A stretch of 8,746 bases of DNA from Treponema sp. (GTDB lineage Bacteria > Spirochaetota > Spirochaetia > Treponematales > Breznakiellaceae). The notes beneath the pieces were generated by a model. That model saw nothing but the letters and a program-made list of their open reading frames with translations, was not told the DNA's origin and did not search any database. The DNA is taken from the NCBI GenBank assembly GCA_031290325.1, contig JAITNU010000150.1, positions 1-8,746 of the forward strand, in the 5' to 3' direction. Made by a program: the position numbers and the translations under genes. Positions 1 to 5,373 of this stretch are shown here, one piece after another (positions within the stretch are counted from its first letter, which is position 1; every line of letters starts with the position of its first letter).

Positions 1-2
1 TG

Positions 3-452
3 GACCGGCTCTACAAGGATGAGGTCCGCCGCCTGGGCTGCCTGCTGGGGGTTGACAATGAGGTAGTCCGCCGTCACCCCTTCCCCGGGCCTGGTCTTGC
101 GGTGCGGATCATCGGGGAAGTTACCAAAGAGAAGTGCGACATCCTCCGGGAAGCAGATGCCCTTTACCTGGAAGAACTCAAAAAGCGGGGCCGCTACGAC
201 GATATCTGGCAAGCCTTCGCGGTACTCCTCCCCATCCGCTCCGTAGGGGTCGCCGGGGACGTCCGTAAGTACGGCTGGGTTCTCGCGCTGCGTGCCATTA
301 TCAGCGCCGACGGCATGACCGCCGATGTGTACCCCTTCCCCATGAAGGAACTCCTGGAAATCGCCACCCTCATCACGAACACCGTCACAGACATAGGCCG
401 GGTTACCTACGATATTTCCTCCAATCCGCCGGCAACGATTGAGTGGGAGTAG
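3..452 (+). CDS. guaA: GMP synthase (glutamine-hydrolysing), C-terminal part
   Basis: This is the C-terminal 149 codons of GMP synthase, which converts XMP to GMP with ATP and glutamine in the cytoplasm, the last step of guanine nucleotide synthesis. The gene is cut by the left edge of the window; its reading frame is open from base 3. The visible part is the end of the ATP-pyrophosphatase domain and the GMP synthase C-terminal dimerisation domain. Family hallmarks are RRHPFPGPGLAVRIIGEVT near the start, the segment YDDIWQAFAVLLPIRSVGV, the V-R-K-Y-G-W stretch and the classic ending ISSNPPATIEWE followed by TAG. No frameshift or missing conserved block is seen. It stands alone on the + strand and converges on the minus-strand envelope operon. 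No T-rich terminator on its own strand is visible downstream; the hairpin at 467-484 has its T-tract on the other strand. Confidence 0.97.
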   Translation, partial: DRLYKDEVRRLGCLLGVDNEVVRRHPFPGPGLAVRIIGEVTKEKCDILREADALYLEELKKRGRYDDIWQAFAVLLPIRSVGVAGDVRKYGWVLALRAIISADGMTADVYPFPMKELLEIATLITNTVTDIGRVTYDISSNPPATIEWE

Positions 453-460
453 GGGAGATC

Positions 461-484
461 AAAAAAGGCCGGTTTACACCGGCC
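461..484 (-). terminator. Intrinsic terminator of the LysM/M23 - PEGA operon
   Basis: A perfect 7-bp GC-rich stem (GGCCGGT 467-473, loop TTAC, ACCGGCC 478-484) is flanked on its left by six A, which read as six T after the stem on the minus strand. It lies about 100 nt beyond the stop of the minus-strand operon. On the + strand the same hairpin could slow transcription leaving guaA, but no T-tract follows it there. Confidence 0.75.
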
Positions 485-583
485 CTGCCCCTTGAGGCAT
501 ATCGGAACTATAGTGATTTGGGAGGGGAACTATAGCACCGACATCTTCAATATCGGTATGGATGGGCTAATTCTTAACCCTCC
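485..583. other. Convergent intergenic spacer with small repeats
   Basis: This gap between guaA and the convergent operon has no convincing gene. It holds a 10-bp direct repeat GGAACTATAG (504-513 and 526-535, 22 bp apart). It also holds a weak hairpin, ACCGACAT (537-544) against ATATCGGT (550-557), with one mismatch and a 5-nt loop. On the minus strand these would lie in the 3' untranslated RNA of the envelope operon. No function can be assigned. Confidence 0.4.
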
Positions 584-1564
584 TTACTCGCTTTCGGAAA
601 TCGTCAGGTCAACGGTGAGGGCCACCTTATAGGTCTTCCCCTTTTGCACGGTCAGGGGCCTGGTAACCGAATAATCGCTCATCCTGAAGGTAACCTGGTG
701 GGTGCCCGGTTCAACCGCGTAGGGCTTTAAGGTATTTACCACCAGTTCATTATCAAAATAAATACGGGCATCTGCGGGAGCCTCAAAAAAGACCAGCGGG
801 GTAGGGTCCTGTAATTCTATGGTAATATCCAGGATCTTACCCCGTTCTATTAAGAAGCGCCGGCTTTCGTTACGGTAATCATCGGAAAGGACGATGAGAT
901 GATGTTCCCCTTCCCTTAAAAACTGTTCTTCACCAGGATGCTCAATGACCACATCATCAATCAGAATGGTAACGGGCTTTCCCTGAAGCTGTTCAGGGTA
1001 CCGGCAGGCAATGCGTACTACCCCCTCGTTGCTCAGAATCGGTTTGACATTCAACTGAAAGGACATGGATTCGATCTCTTCGTTTAATCCCTTAATAACC
1101 GGCATGAGCCTGAAGAGGATGGGAAAGGAGGATGGAGGGATGATATCCGTGGGAACGGAAACGTAGGGCGTCGTTTTAAGTCCATGGGCAGGCCGCAGGG
1201 GCAGTTGGTAAATCGTCTGAATCTTATTCGGTATCGGCTCAAAACTGATTTGCCGTCCCAGGACATCGGCGATGCCAAAATCCGGTATGTGGTCCAGATC
1301 CGCATACAGGGCAATAGCCAGACTTCCCCGATACGCGAGGTAGGTCTGGGGAACGGTTAACTCAAGCTCGACTCCCCTGAAAAAACGGACTTCCTTATCC
1401 AGGGTGATGAGGGTCGAGCTGACATAGGAAAGTGGAATAGACACGCCTGCAGGATTATCCTGAGCAATGATCAGATTTCCCGTTATCAGGGCACGTACCG
1501 TTTCGGCCTGTATTTGAAAATTGAAAAAAAATAAGCATACCAGTACACCGTACCTGGTTTTCAT
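584..1564 (-). CDS. Exported protein with two PEGA-like repeats, unknown function
   Basis: I do not recognise a named family over the full length. Residues 1-20 look like a signal peptide: M-K-T-R, then a hydrophobic VLVCLFFFNF core and a possible cleavage after Q-A, so the protein is probably periplasmic or outer-envelope. The first ~175 residues are beta-rich with no motif I know. The last ~145 residues form two similar PEGA-like units (about 182-251 and 255-323), each with an I-x-I/F-D-D/N-x-x-V strand, a G-E/T-H-x-L/V-x-x turn and a closing strand after a K-G-K motif. PEGA domains are surface or wall-associated beta modules. The start is ambiguous: ATG at 1564 (326 aa) shares one base with the upstream TGA, and GTG at 1567 adds one residue. 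An AAGAAGG Shine-Dalgarno suits either; I prefer ATG. Overlap with the M23 peptidase gene implies translational coupling and a related role in the cell envelope. Confidence 0.8.
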   Translation of the reverse strand: MKTRYGVLVCLFFFNFQIQAETVRALITGNLIIAQDNPAGVSIPLSYVSSTLITLDKEVRFFRGVELELTVPQTYLAYRGSLAIALYADLDHIPDFGIADVLGRQISFEPIPNKIQTIYQLPLRPAHGLKTTPYVSVPTDIIPPSSFPILFRLMPVIKGLNEEIESMSFQLNVKPILSNEGVVRIACRYPEQLQGKPVTILIDDVVIEHPGEEQFLREGEHHLIVLSDDYRNESRRFLIERGKILDITIELQDPTPLVFFEAPADARIYFDNELVVNTLKPYAVEPGTHQVTFRMSDYSVTRPLTVQKGKTYKVALTVDLTISESE

Positions 1565-2502
1565 CACCGGATACCTTCTTTAAATAAATATTTTCCCGGA
1601 TCCTGGGCCTTACCGTTCTGGCGTAACTCAAAATGCAGATGCGGTCCGGTAGACTGTCCAGTAGACCCAACCCTACCTATAACACTACCGGATTCTACGG
1701 CGCTTCGCAAGACCGTCTCTATTTTGGACAGATGCCCATAGAGACTCACCCAGTTCTCCCCGTGCCGGATGATAACATATTTTCCGTAAATAGTGTCTTC
1801 CCCGACTTCAGTAACCACCCCGGCGCGGACGGCAAACACTTCGGTTCCTGCAGGGGCAGCCAAATCCAGCCCCTGATGAACCCTGAAGGCGCCGGTAACC
1901 GGGTTGACCCGGGGGCCAAAGGTGCTGGTCAGCCTGAAGCTTTGCAGGGGGTACCGGAAACCAGTATGGAGGAAAAAGGTCCGTTCTGTGGGGGTAAAAT
2001 CAGCGCCGGGGATGAACCAGAAGGTTTCTTTACCCCCCTGCAGGGTAAGGGTGATGCTACTCCCCGCTTCGGTGCTTCTGGTTGCGGCAAGGAGGCGTTC
2101 CAAATCGGAGTCAGGGTGGCCGGGGATGAAGATGCCCGGGGCCGAGGGGAGCAGCAGGGTACCGGCGGTTTCCAGGGAACTGAGATGGGCAAGCCGGTTC
2201 AAGGTAGCCAGGGTCGAATAGGGAATATTGCACCGCGCCGCGAGACTCAGCAAGGTATCGGTTTTCAGGGGGGTATAGGCATAGATGGTGAGGGCCTCGG
2301 CAAGAACATCGGGGCTTTCCCCGGTTCGTTCTAAGTTGAAAACCCGCTGCCGGGCCAGTTCCACATCAGAACTGTACTGTTTAAAGCCAATATCCCGGAG
2401 ATCCAGCCGGGAAATAACAGGAAACCCCGTCCCCGTATTTTCCGCTGCCAAGCGGCAGAGCAGACTAAGTATCAGAACCATAGCAGAGGCTATTTTTTTC
2501 AT
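1564..2502 (-). CDS. Secreted LysM and M23 (LytM-type) peptidoglycan endopeptidase
   Basis: This 312-residue protein is a probable periplasmic zinc endopeptidase that cuts peptide crosslinks in peptidoglycan, or a LytM-type regulator of wall hydrolysis. Residues 1-20 are a signal peptide (K-K, hydrophobic core, A-A). Residues ~74-127 resemble a LysM peptidoglycan-binding unit (YTPLKTDTLLSLAARCNIP, then a leucine-rich second half). The M23 domain covers ~190-305 and keeps all expected residues: HxxxD with H209 and D213 plus H290 as zinc ligands, and H257 (Y-G-H) and H288 (H-L-H) as catalytic histidines. It is therefore predicted active, unlike EnvC/NlpD-type degenerate members. An AGGA Shine-Dalgarno lies 9 nt before the ATG. 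The next gene overlaps its stop codon. No clear own promoter is seen between it and the ferredoxin terminator, so readthrough from the ferredoxin unit or a weak promoter may feed it. Confidence 0.93.
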   Translation of the reverse strand: MKKIASAMVLILSLLCRLAAENTGTGFPVISRLDLRDIGFKQYSSDVELARQRVFNLERTGESPDVLAEALTIYAYTPLKTDTLLSLAARCNIPYSTLATLNRLAHLSSLETAGTLLLPSAPGIFIPGHPDSDLERLLAATRSTEAGSSITLTLQGGKETFWFIPGADFTPTERTFFLHTGFRYPLQSFRLTSTFGPRVNPVTGAFRVHQGLDLAAPAGTEVFAVRAGVVTEVGEDTIYGKYVIIRHGENWVSLYGHLSKIETVLRSAVESGSVIGRVGSTGQSTGPHLHFELRQNGKAQDPGKYLFKEGIR

Positions 2503-2531
2503 ACTTTTTTATCCTGATACACCAAAATACC

Positions 2532-2566
2532 AAAAAATAAAAAAGGCAAGGGAAATCCCTTGCCTT
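2532..2566 (-). terminator. Intrinsic terminator after the ferredoxin gene
   Basis: A perfect 10-bp stem (AAGGCAAGGG 2543-2552, loop AAAT, CCCTTGCCTT 2557-2566) is followed on the minus strand by a T-rich tract (TTTTATTTTTT). It begins 23 nt past the ferredoxin stop codon. This is the strongest terminator in the window and separates the ferredoxin transcript from the M23 operon downstream. Confidence 0.9.
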
Positions 2567-2589
2567 AGTAAAAAGGTAAAACCGTCCTT

Positions 2590-2763
2590 TTAAGCCTGCT
2601 TAATGGCTTCTGAAGGGCAAGCATCCGCACAAGTACCGCAATCCTTACATTTTGCAGGATCGATCCAGCGGGCGTCTTCCTTTTCGGAGATCGCCTCCTC
2701 AGGACATTCGCTATCGCAGGTACCGCAATTAACGCAATCATCTTTAGCAATCGTATATGCCAT
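2590..2763 (-). CDS. 2[4Fe-4S] ferredoxin, 57 aa
   Basis: This short low-potential electron carrier is of the clostridial type and acts in the cytoplasm, typically with pyruvate:ferredoxin oxidoreductase, hydrogenases or similar enzymes; the partner here is unknown. The translation from ATG 2763 begins MAYTIAKDD and ends SEAIKQA. It carries two complete CxxCxxCxxxCP motifs: C10, C13, C16, C20 and C39, C42, C45, C49. All eight ligands are present, and 57 residues is close to the 55-56 normal for the family. The ATG follows a good Shine-Dalgarno (GAGAGGT, 6 nt spacing). It is a single-gene unit with its own terminator and is divergent from the tRNA-Thr/ribosomal operon. A longer ORF in another minus-strand frame over the same bases is a shadow. 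Confidence 0.95.
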   Translation of the reverse strand: MAYTIAKDDCVNCGTCDSECPEEAISEKEDARWIDPAKCKDCGTCADACPSEAIKQA

Positions 2764-2775
2764 ATAATACCTCTC

Positions 2776-2850
2776 TTAAAAATTTATGGTATTATTAAAG
2801 TTACTATAGGGAGCAATAAATTGCAAGTACCAAGGGGCATAAATTTTTAA
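2776..2850. repeat. 13-bp perfect inverted repeat between divergent promoters
   Basis: The left arm TTAAAAATTTATG (2776-2788) is the exact reverse complement of the right arm CATAAATTTTTAA (2838-2850), with 49 bp between them. The arms flank the candidate ferredoxin promoter; the right arm is also ~45 bp upstream of the -35 box of the rightward promoter. It could be a pair of operator half-sites or simply AT-rich coincidence. The sequence does not decide. Confidence 0.4.
2803..2833 (-). promoter_or_regulatory. Possible promoter of the ferredoxin gene
   Basis: On the minus strand there is a good -10 box TATAGT (2808-2803) and a partial -35 TTGGTA (2833-2828). The 19-bp spacer is longer than the 16-18 bp usual for sigma-70, so this is only a candidate. 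Transcription would begin about 30 nt before the start codon. The two arms of a 13-bp inverted repeat flank it. Confidence 0.3.
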
Positions 2851-2894
2851 ATATCGAAAAGAGCAAAATTTAGCAGATTTAATGAAATATCTAG

Positions 2895-2923
2895 TTGACA
2901 TAAGTCCGGGATTTTGTTATTTT
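2895..2923 (+). promoter_or_regulatory. Sigma-70 promoter for the tRNA-Thr-rpmG-tRNA-Trp-secE operon
   Basis: A perfect -35 box TTGACA (2895-2900) is followed after exactly 17 bp by the -10 box TATTTT (2918-2923). A TG at 2915-2916 sits one base before it, making an extended -10. An AT-rich stretch upstream (about 2839-2890) could act as an UP element. The expected start is near 2930, about 25 nt before the tRNA. A second -10-like TATGAT at 2938-2943 with TTGTTA 18 bp upstream is a weaker alternative. No other strong + strand promoter is visible before rpoB, so this one probably drives the whole cluster. Confidence 0.75.
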
Positions 2924-2954
2924 TTGATTATTGTCGATATGATCTGAGATGAAT

Positions 2955-3027
2955 GCCCTTGTAGCTCAGTCGGTAGAGTACATCCATGGTAAGGATGTGG
3001 TCAACGGTTCGATTCCGTTCGAGGGCT
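2955..3027 (+). tRNA. tRNA-Thr (anticodon GGT)
   Basis: The 73-nt sequence folds as a full cloverleaf. The acceptor GCCCTTG pairs with CGAGGGC, with one T-G pair. The D arm is GCTC/GAGT. The anticodon stem is CATCC/GGATG with loop ATGGTAA. The variable loop is 5 nt, and the T arm is AACGG/CCGTT with loop TTCGATT. The anticodon GGT (2988-2990) reads ACC and ACU threonine codons. The discriminator is T, and CCA is not encoded, so it must be added by nucleotidyltransferase. Position 32 is A, less common than a pyrimidine. It is the first gene after the promoter and must be cut from an mRNA-like precursor that continues into rpmG. Confidence 0.96.
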
Positions 3028-3061
3028 TGGTGTTTTCCTAGAGAGAACCCTGGGAGGATGT

Positions 3062-3235
3062 ATGGCGAGTAAGAAAACGGCAGTGGAACTCATTGCCCTG
3101 CAATGTACTGAGTGTAAGCGAAAAAATTATACGACCAAGAAAAACCGGCGGAACACGCAGGAGAAGCTTGAGTTTAAGAAGTACTGTCCCTTTGACCGGA
3201 AGCATACGGTGCATAAGGAAACTAAGGTAAAATAA
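3062..3235 (+). CDS. rpmG: 50S ribosomal protein L33
   Basis: This 57-residue protein of the large subunit lies near the E site. The translation begins MASKKTAVELIALQC and has the L33 pattern C-T-E-C, K-K-N-R-R-N-T, L-E-F-K-K-Y-C-P and a H-T-V-H-K-E-T-K ending. Of the four zinc-ribbon positions, three are cysteine (C15, C18, C42) and the fourth is D45 (C-P-F-D in place of the common C-x-x-C). Zinc binding may therefore be weak or use another ligand; a C-P-R-D type is, as I recall, found in some other bacteria. The ATG at 3062 is 4 nt after GGGAGG. An overlapping ATG at 3058 is in another frame. It sits between tRNA-Thr and tRNA-Trp and is co-transcribed with both. Confidence 0.96.
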   Translation: MASKKTAVELIALQCTECKRKNYTTKKNRRNTQEKLEFKKYCPFDRKHTVHKETKVK

Positions 3236-3264
3236 GGTGGCGCCTCAAGTAGGGTGTCAATTTT

Positions 3265-3337
3265 AGGCCAGTAGCTCTAATGGTAGAGCGTCGGTCTCCA
3301 AAACCGAATGTTGTGGGTTCGAGTCCTACCTGGCCTG
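3265..3337 (+). tRNA. tRNA-Trp (anticodon CCA)
   Basis: The 73-nt sequence forms a clean cloverleaf. The acceptor AGGCCAG pairs with CTGGCCT, the D arm is GCTC/GAGC, the anticodon stem is TCGGT/ACCGA with loop CTCCAAA, and the T arm is GTGGG/CCTAC with loop TTCGAGT. The anticodon CCA (3298-3300) reads UGG. The discriminator is G, as is standard for bacterial tRNA-Trp, and no CCA tail is encoded. It lies just before secE, an arrangement found in many bacteria. Confidence 0.97.
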
Positions 3338-3352
3338 GGATGTGAGGGTAGT

Positions 3353-3532
3353 ATGGAGAAGGTGGTTCAATTCGTCAAGGAATCCTACGGTGAGCTGAAG
3401 AAGGTGATATGGCCCAGCCGGGAGGATGTTATCGGCTCGGTCAAGGTGGTGATTGTATCCACCATCATTATTGCTGTGGTGTTGGGTTTGGTGGATGTGG
3501 TGCTGCTCCTGGGGGTGCAGGTCCTCTTTTAA
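3353..3532 (+). CDS. secE: Preprotein translocase subunit SecE
   Basis: This 59-residue inner-membrane protein clamps SecY in the Sec export channel. The sequence has the family signature: an amphipathic N-terminal helix, the conserved hinge SYGELKKVIWPSREDV, and one membrane helix (about residues 31-57). It is the short single-span form, unlike the three-span E. coli protein. The ATG at 3353 follows GAGGG with 4 nt spacing. An upstream in-frame ATG at 3308 lies inside tRNA-Trp and is not credible. nusG follows after 23 nt, the near-universal secE-nusG pairing. Confidence 0.95.
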   Translation: MEKVVQFVKESYGELKKVIWPSREDVIGSVKVVIVSTIIIAVVLGLVDVVLLLGVQVLF

Positions 3533-3555
3533 TAGTTTGCAGGTGAAGGAAAGTT

Positions 3556-4113
3556 ATGGCGACAGGCTGGTATGTCCTCAATACCTATGCGGGGTATGAA
3601 CATAAAATTGAAAAAATTATACGCTTGATGACCGAATCCGGGGAACTTGATAAGAATACGGTGCGGGATATCAAGGTACCCTGCGAAGAGGTGGTGGAGG
3701 TTAAGGACGGGAAGAAGCGGACCATGACCAAAAAATTCCTGCCTGGCTATATTTTGGTGGAGATGGACCTGCCTGAGCTTGAGTGGAAGCTCCCGTGTTC
3801 AAAAATCAAGAAGATCCAGGGGGTTGCAGGCTTTGTGGGCACCCCTGCGGACCGGCGGCCCCACCCCTTGAGCGGGGACGAGGCCCGGGCCATTCTGCAG
3901 AAATCCGGGGAAATCAAGGGAGAACGCCCTGTGCGGACCCGGCAGTCTTTTGCCTCCGGGGAGCAGGTGAAGATCATTGACGGTCCCTTTGAGTCCTTTA
4001 CGGGCATTATCGAAGAGGTGAACCAGGAGAAGAACAAGCTCAAAGTTATGGTAGGTATCTTTGGCCGGAACACACCGGTAGAGGTTGACCTCCTCCAGGT
4101 GGAAAAGCTGTAG
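3556..4113 (+). CDS. nusG: Transcription termination/antitermination factor NusG
   Basis: This 185-residue elongation factor binds the RNA polymerase clamp, affects pausing and Rho-dependent termination, and can link polymerase to ribosomal protein S10. The NGN domain spans ~4-112 (W-Y-V-L-N-T-Y-A-G-Y-E start, then KKFLPGYILVEM), and the KOW domain ~133-160 (F-A-S-G-E-Q-V-K-I-I-D-G-P-F, then T-G-I-I-E-E-V-N). The length is typical, with no inserted domain. The V-P-C-E-E-V-V-E-V-K-D-G-K-K-R segment is a usual NusG linker before the K-K-F-L-P-G-Y core. AAGGA lies 5 nt before the ATG. It sits between secE and the L11 gene, and a 151-nt structured gap separates it from rplK. Confidence 0.97.
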   Translation: MATGWYVLNTYAGYEHKIEKIIRLMTESGELDKNTVRDIKVPCEEVVEVKDGKKRTMTKKFLPGYILVEMDLPELEWKLPCSKIKKIQGVAGFVGTPADRRPHPLSGDEARAILQKSGEIKGERPVRTRQSFASGEQVKIIDGPFESFTGIIEEVNQEKNKLKVMVGIFGRNTPVEVDLLQVEKL

Positions 4114-4264
4114 CGCAAAACTTCCTGGGTATCGCGTTACATGAGGCGCTATCGGGGGGTCTGGGGGGCCAATGGCCCCGCGGTAAGTATTAGATGGGAG
4201 TTTCCGGTATGCCGGAGACGTTACCCCGGCACGATGCCGGGTATACCACACAAGGAGAATCAGT
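4114..4264 (+). promoter_or_regulatory. Structured rplK leader, candidate L1 autoregulatory site
   Basis: This non-coding gap holds three hairpins in a row. They are GGGGCC-AAT-GGCCCC (4165-4179), an 8-bp stem with one wobble (4200-4219, loop TATG), and CCCGGC-ACGAT-GCCGGG (4225-4241), which a bulged C lets extend by TA/TA. Just before the second stem is TGGGAG (4195-4200), and after the third is ATACCAC (4243-4249). These resemble the two strands of the L1-binding loop in 23S rRNA (UGGGAG and AUACCAC). L1 represses the rplKA mRNA in E. coli through an rRNA-like site before rplK, so a mimic is expected here. The closing helix is only TGG/CCA as far as I can fold it, so the call is tentative. 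AAGGAG (4252-4257), the rplK ribosome-binding site, is directly downstream. Confidence 0.45.
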
Positions 4265-4696
4265 ATGGCAAAGAAGAAGATTGCCACCCTTATCAAGCTG
4301 CAATGTCCTGCGGGCAAGGCGACGCCTGCTCCGCCGGTTGGGCCTGCCCTGGGTCCTCATGGGGTAAGTGCCCCGCAGTTTGTGCAGCAGTTCAATGAAC
4401 GGACGAAGAGTATGGAAGTGGGGCTTGTGGTCCCGGTGCTTATCACCGTGTATACGGACAAGTCCTTTACGTTTATCCTCAAGACGCCGCCTGCGGCAGT
4501 GCTGATTAAGAAGGCTATTGGAATTGAGCATGGGTCCGGTGAACCCCACAAGACCAAGGTGGGGACCCTGTCGCAGGGGAAGCTCGAGGAGATCGCTCGG
4601 CTCAAGCTCCCTGACCTCTCGGCCAACGATGTGGCGGGGGCCATGAAGATCGTTGCGGGAACTGCCCGTTCTATGGGTGTTGAGGTGGAAAAATGA
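4265..4696 (+). CDS. rplK: 50S ribosomal protein L11
   Basis: This 143-residue protein binds the GTPase-associated centre of 23S rRNA and helps EF-G, EF-Tu and release-factor function. The N-terminal domain has the proline-rich block APPVGPALGPHGV (thiostrepton-site region) and the F-N-E-R-T motif. The C-terminal rRNA-binding domain includes the FTFILKTPPAAVLIKKA segment and the A-M-K-I-V-A-G-T-A-R-S-M-G ending. The stretch after GPHGV is S-A-P-Q-F-V, unlike the N-I-M-E-F-C common elsewhere, which I take as a spirochaete trait. The ATG is 7 nt after AAGGAG. The stop overlaps the start of rplA by 4 nt (ATGA), so the two are probably translationally coupled. Confidence 0.97.
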   Translation: MAKKKIATLIKLQCPAGKATPAPPVGPALGPHGVSAPQFVQQFNERTKSMEVGLVVPVLITVYTDKSFTFILKTPPAAVLIKKAIGIEHGSGEPHKTKVGTLSQGKLEEIARLKLPDLSANDVAGAMKIVAGTARSMGVEVEK

Positions 4697-5373
4697 GGCA
4701 TGGTAAGCAGTACGTTGAACGCCTCAAACAATACGACCGGACCGTGTCCTACGATTTGGCGGCGGCGCTGGACCTGGTGAAGCGCCTGTCTTTTGCGAAG
4801 TTTGATGAGACCGTGGATGTTTCCGTGAAGCTGAAGCTGAAAAAAAGCCAGTCTGTGCGGGACACGGTGGTTCTGCCTCATCAGTTCCGGGAAGAAAAGC
4901 GGATTCTGGTGTTCTGCAAGGCGGAAAAAGAAAAGGAAGCCCAGGAGGCAGGGGCTGCGTTTGTAGGTGCCGAGGACCTCATCGAGAAGGTGAAGGGAGG
5001 CTGGCTTGATTTTGATGTGGCAGTGGCAACCCCTGATCTGATGAAGGATGTGGGGAAGCTGGGGATGATCCTGGGGCGGCGGGGCCTCATGCCCAATCCC
5101 AAGACGGGGACTGTTACCTTTGACCTGAAAACCGCCATTGCGGAACTGCGCAAGGGCCGGACCGAGTTCCGTGCGGATAAGACGGGAGTGGTCCACCTGG
5201 CGGTGGGAAAGGTTTCCATGACGGTGGACGGAATAGCCGAAAATGTGCGGGCAGTGATAGCGGAGATCAAGCGAAAGCGGCCTGCAGACGCGAAGGGAGC
5301 GTTCATGCAAACGGTTTCAGTGGCCTCCACCATGGGACCGGGGGTGTGGGTTTCCCTGAAGGATGAGGAGTAA
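4693..5373 (+). CDS. rplA: 50S ribosomal protein L1
   Basis: This 226-residue protein forms the mobile L1 stalk that guides deacylated tRNA out of the E site, and in many bacteria it represses its own mRNA. Domain I is split around domain II (roughly 65-155). Recognisable blocks are V-R-D-T-V-V-L-P-H (55-63), EDLIEKVKGGWLDFDVAVAT (94-113), G-R-R-G-L-M-P-N-P-K-T-G-T (128-140), and a C-terminal V-S-V-A-S-T-M-G-P-G. The usual L-G-P-R-G-L-M-P has R129 instead of proline, and V-R-G-T-V has D57 instead of glycine; both sit in conserved loops but the fold looks intact. A GAGG 7 nt before the ATG lies inside the end of rplK. rplJ starts 3 nt after its stop. Confidence 0.97.
   Translation: MRHGKQYVERLKQYDRTVSYDLAAALDLVKRLSFAKFDETVDVSVKLKLKKSQSVRDTVVLPHQFREEKRILVFCKAEKEKEAQEAGAAFVGAEDLIEKVKGGWLDFDVAVATPDLMKDVGKLGMILGRRGLMPNPKTGTVTFDLKTAIAELRKGRTEFRADKTGVVHLAVGKVSMTVDGIAENVRAVIAEIKRKRPADAKGAFMQTVSVASTMGPGVWVSLKDEE

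Noticed and set aside
558..632. 24-codon + strand ORF after a GGAGGGG
   Set aside because: Shine-Dalgarno spacing is far too long and the ORF runs into the antisense of the PEGA protein gene. No evidence of coding.
584..1564. Lipoprotein signal in the PEGA protein or the M23 peptidase
   Set aside because: The cysteines near the N-termini (V-L-V-C and S-L-L-C) do not fit a lipobox, which needs a small residue just before Cys. The PEGA-protein Cys also comes too early in the hydrophobic stretch.
1633..2334. 233-codon + strand ORF
   Set aside because: It lies opposite the M23 peptidase, whose zinc motifs, signal peptide and frame are clear. The ORF product is glycine/glutamine-rich low-complexity without family features, typical of an antisense shadow.
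2565..2750. 61-codon minus-strand ORF
   Set aside because: It covers the ferredoxin gene in a different frame and ends inside the terminator. The ferredoxin frame has eight correctly spaced cysteines and a good Shine-Dalgarno.
3308..3352. N-terminal extension of SecE from ATG 3308
   Set aside because: This ATG is inside tRNA-Trp; ATG 3353 has a Shine-Dalgarno and gives the normal 59-residue SecE.
4141..4398. 85-codon + strand ORF over the nusG-rplK gap
   Set aside because: It runs through the hairpin leader into rplK in another frame, has no Shine-Dalgarno and no family resemblance.
4357..5310. 317-codon minus-strand ORF
   Set aside because: It is antisense to rplK and rplA, which match L11 and L1 throughout. 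The product is histidine/leucine/arginine-rich, as expected from the complement of GC-rich coding DNA.
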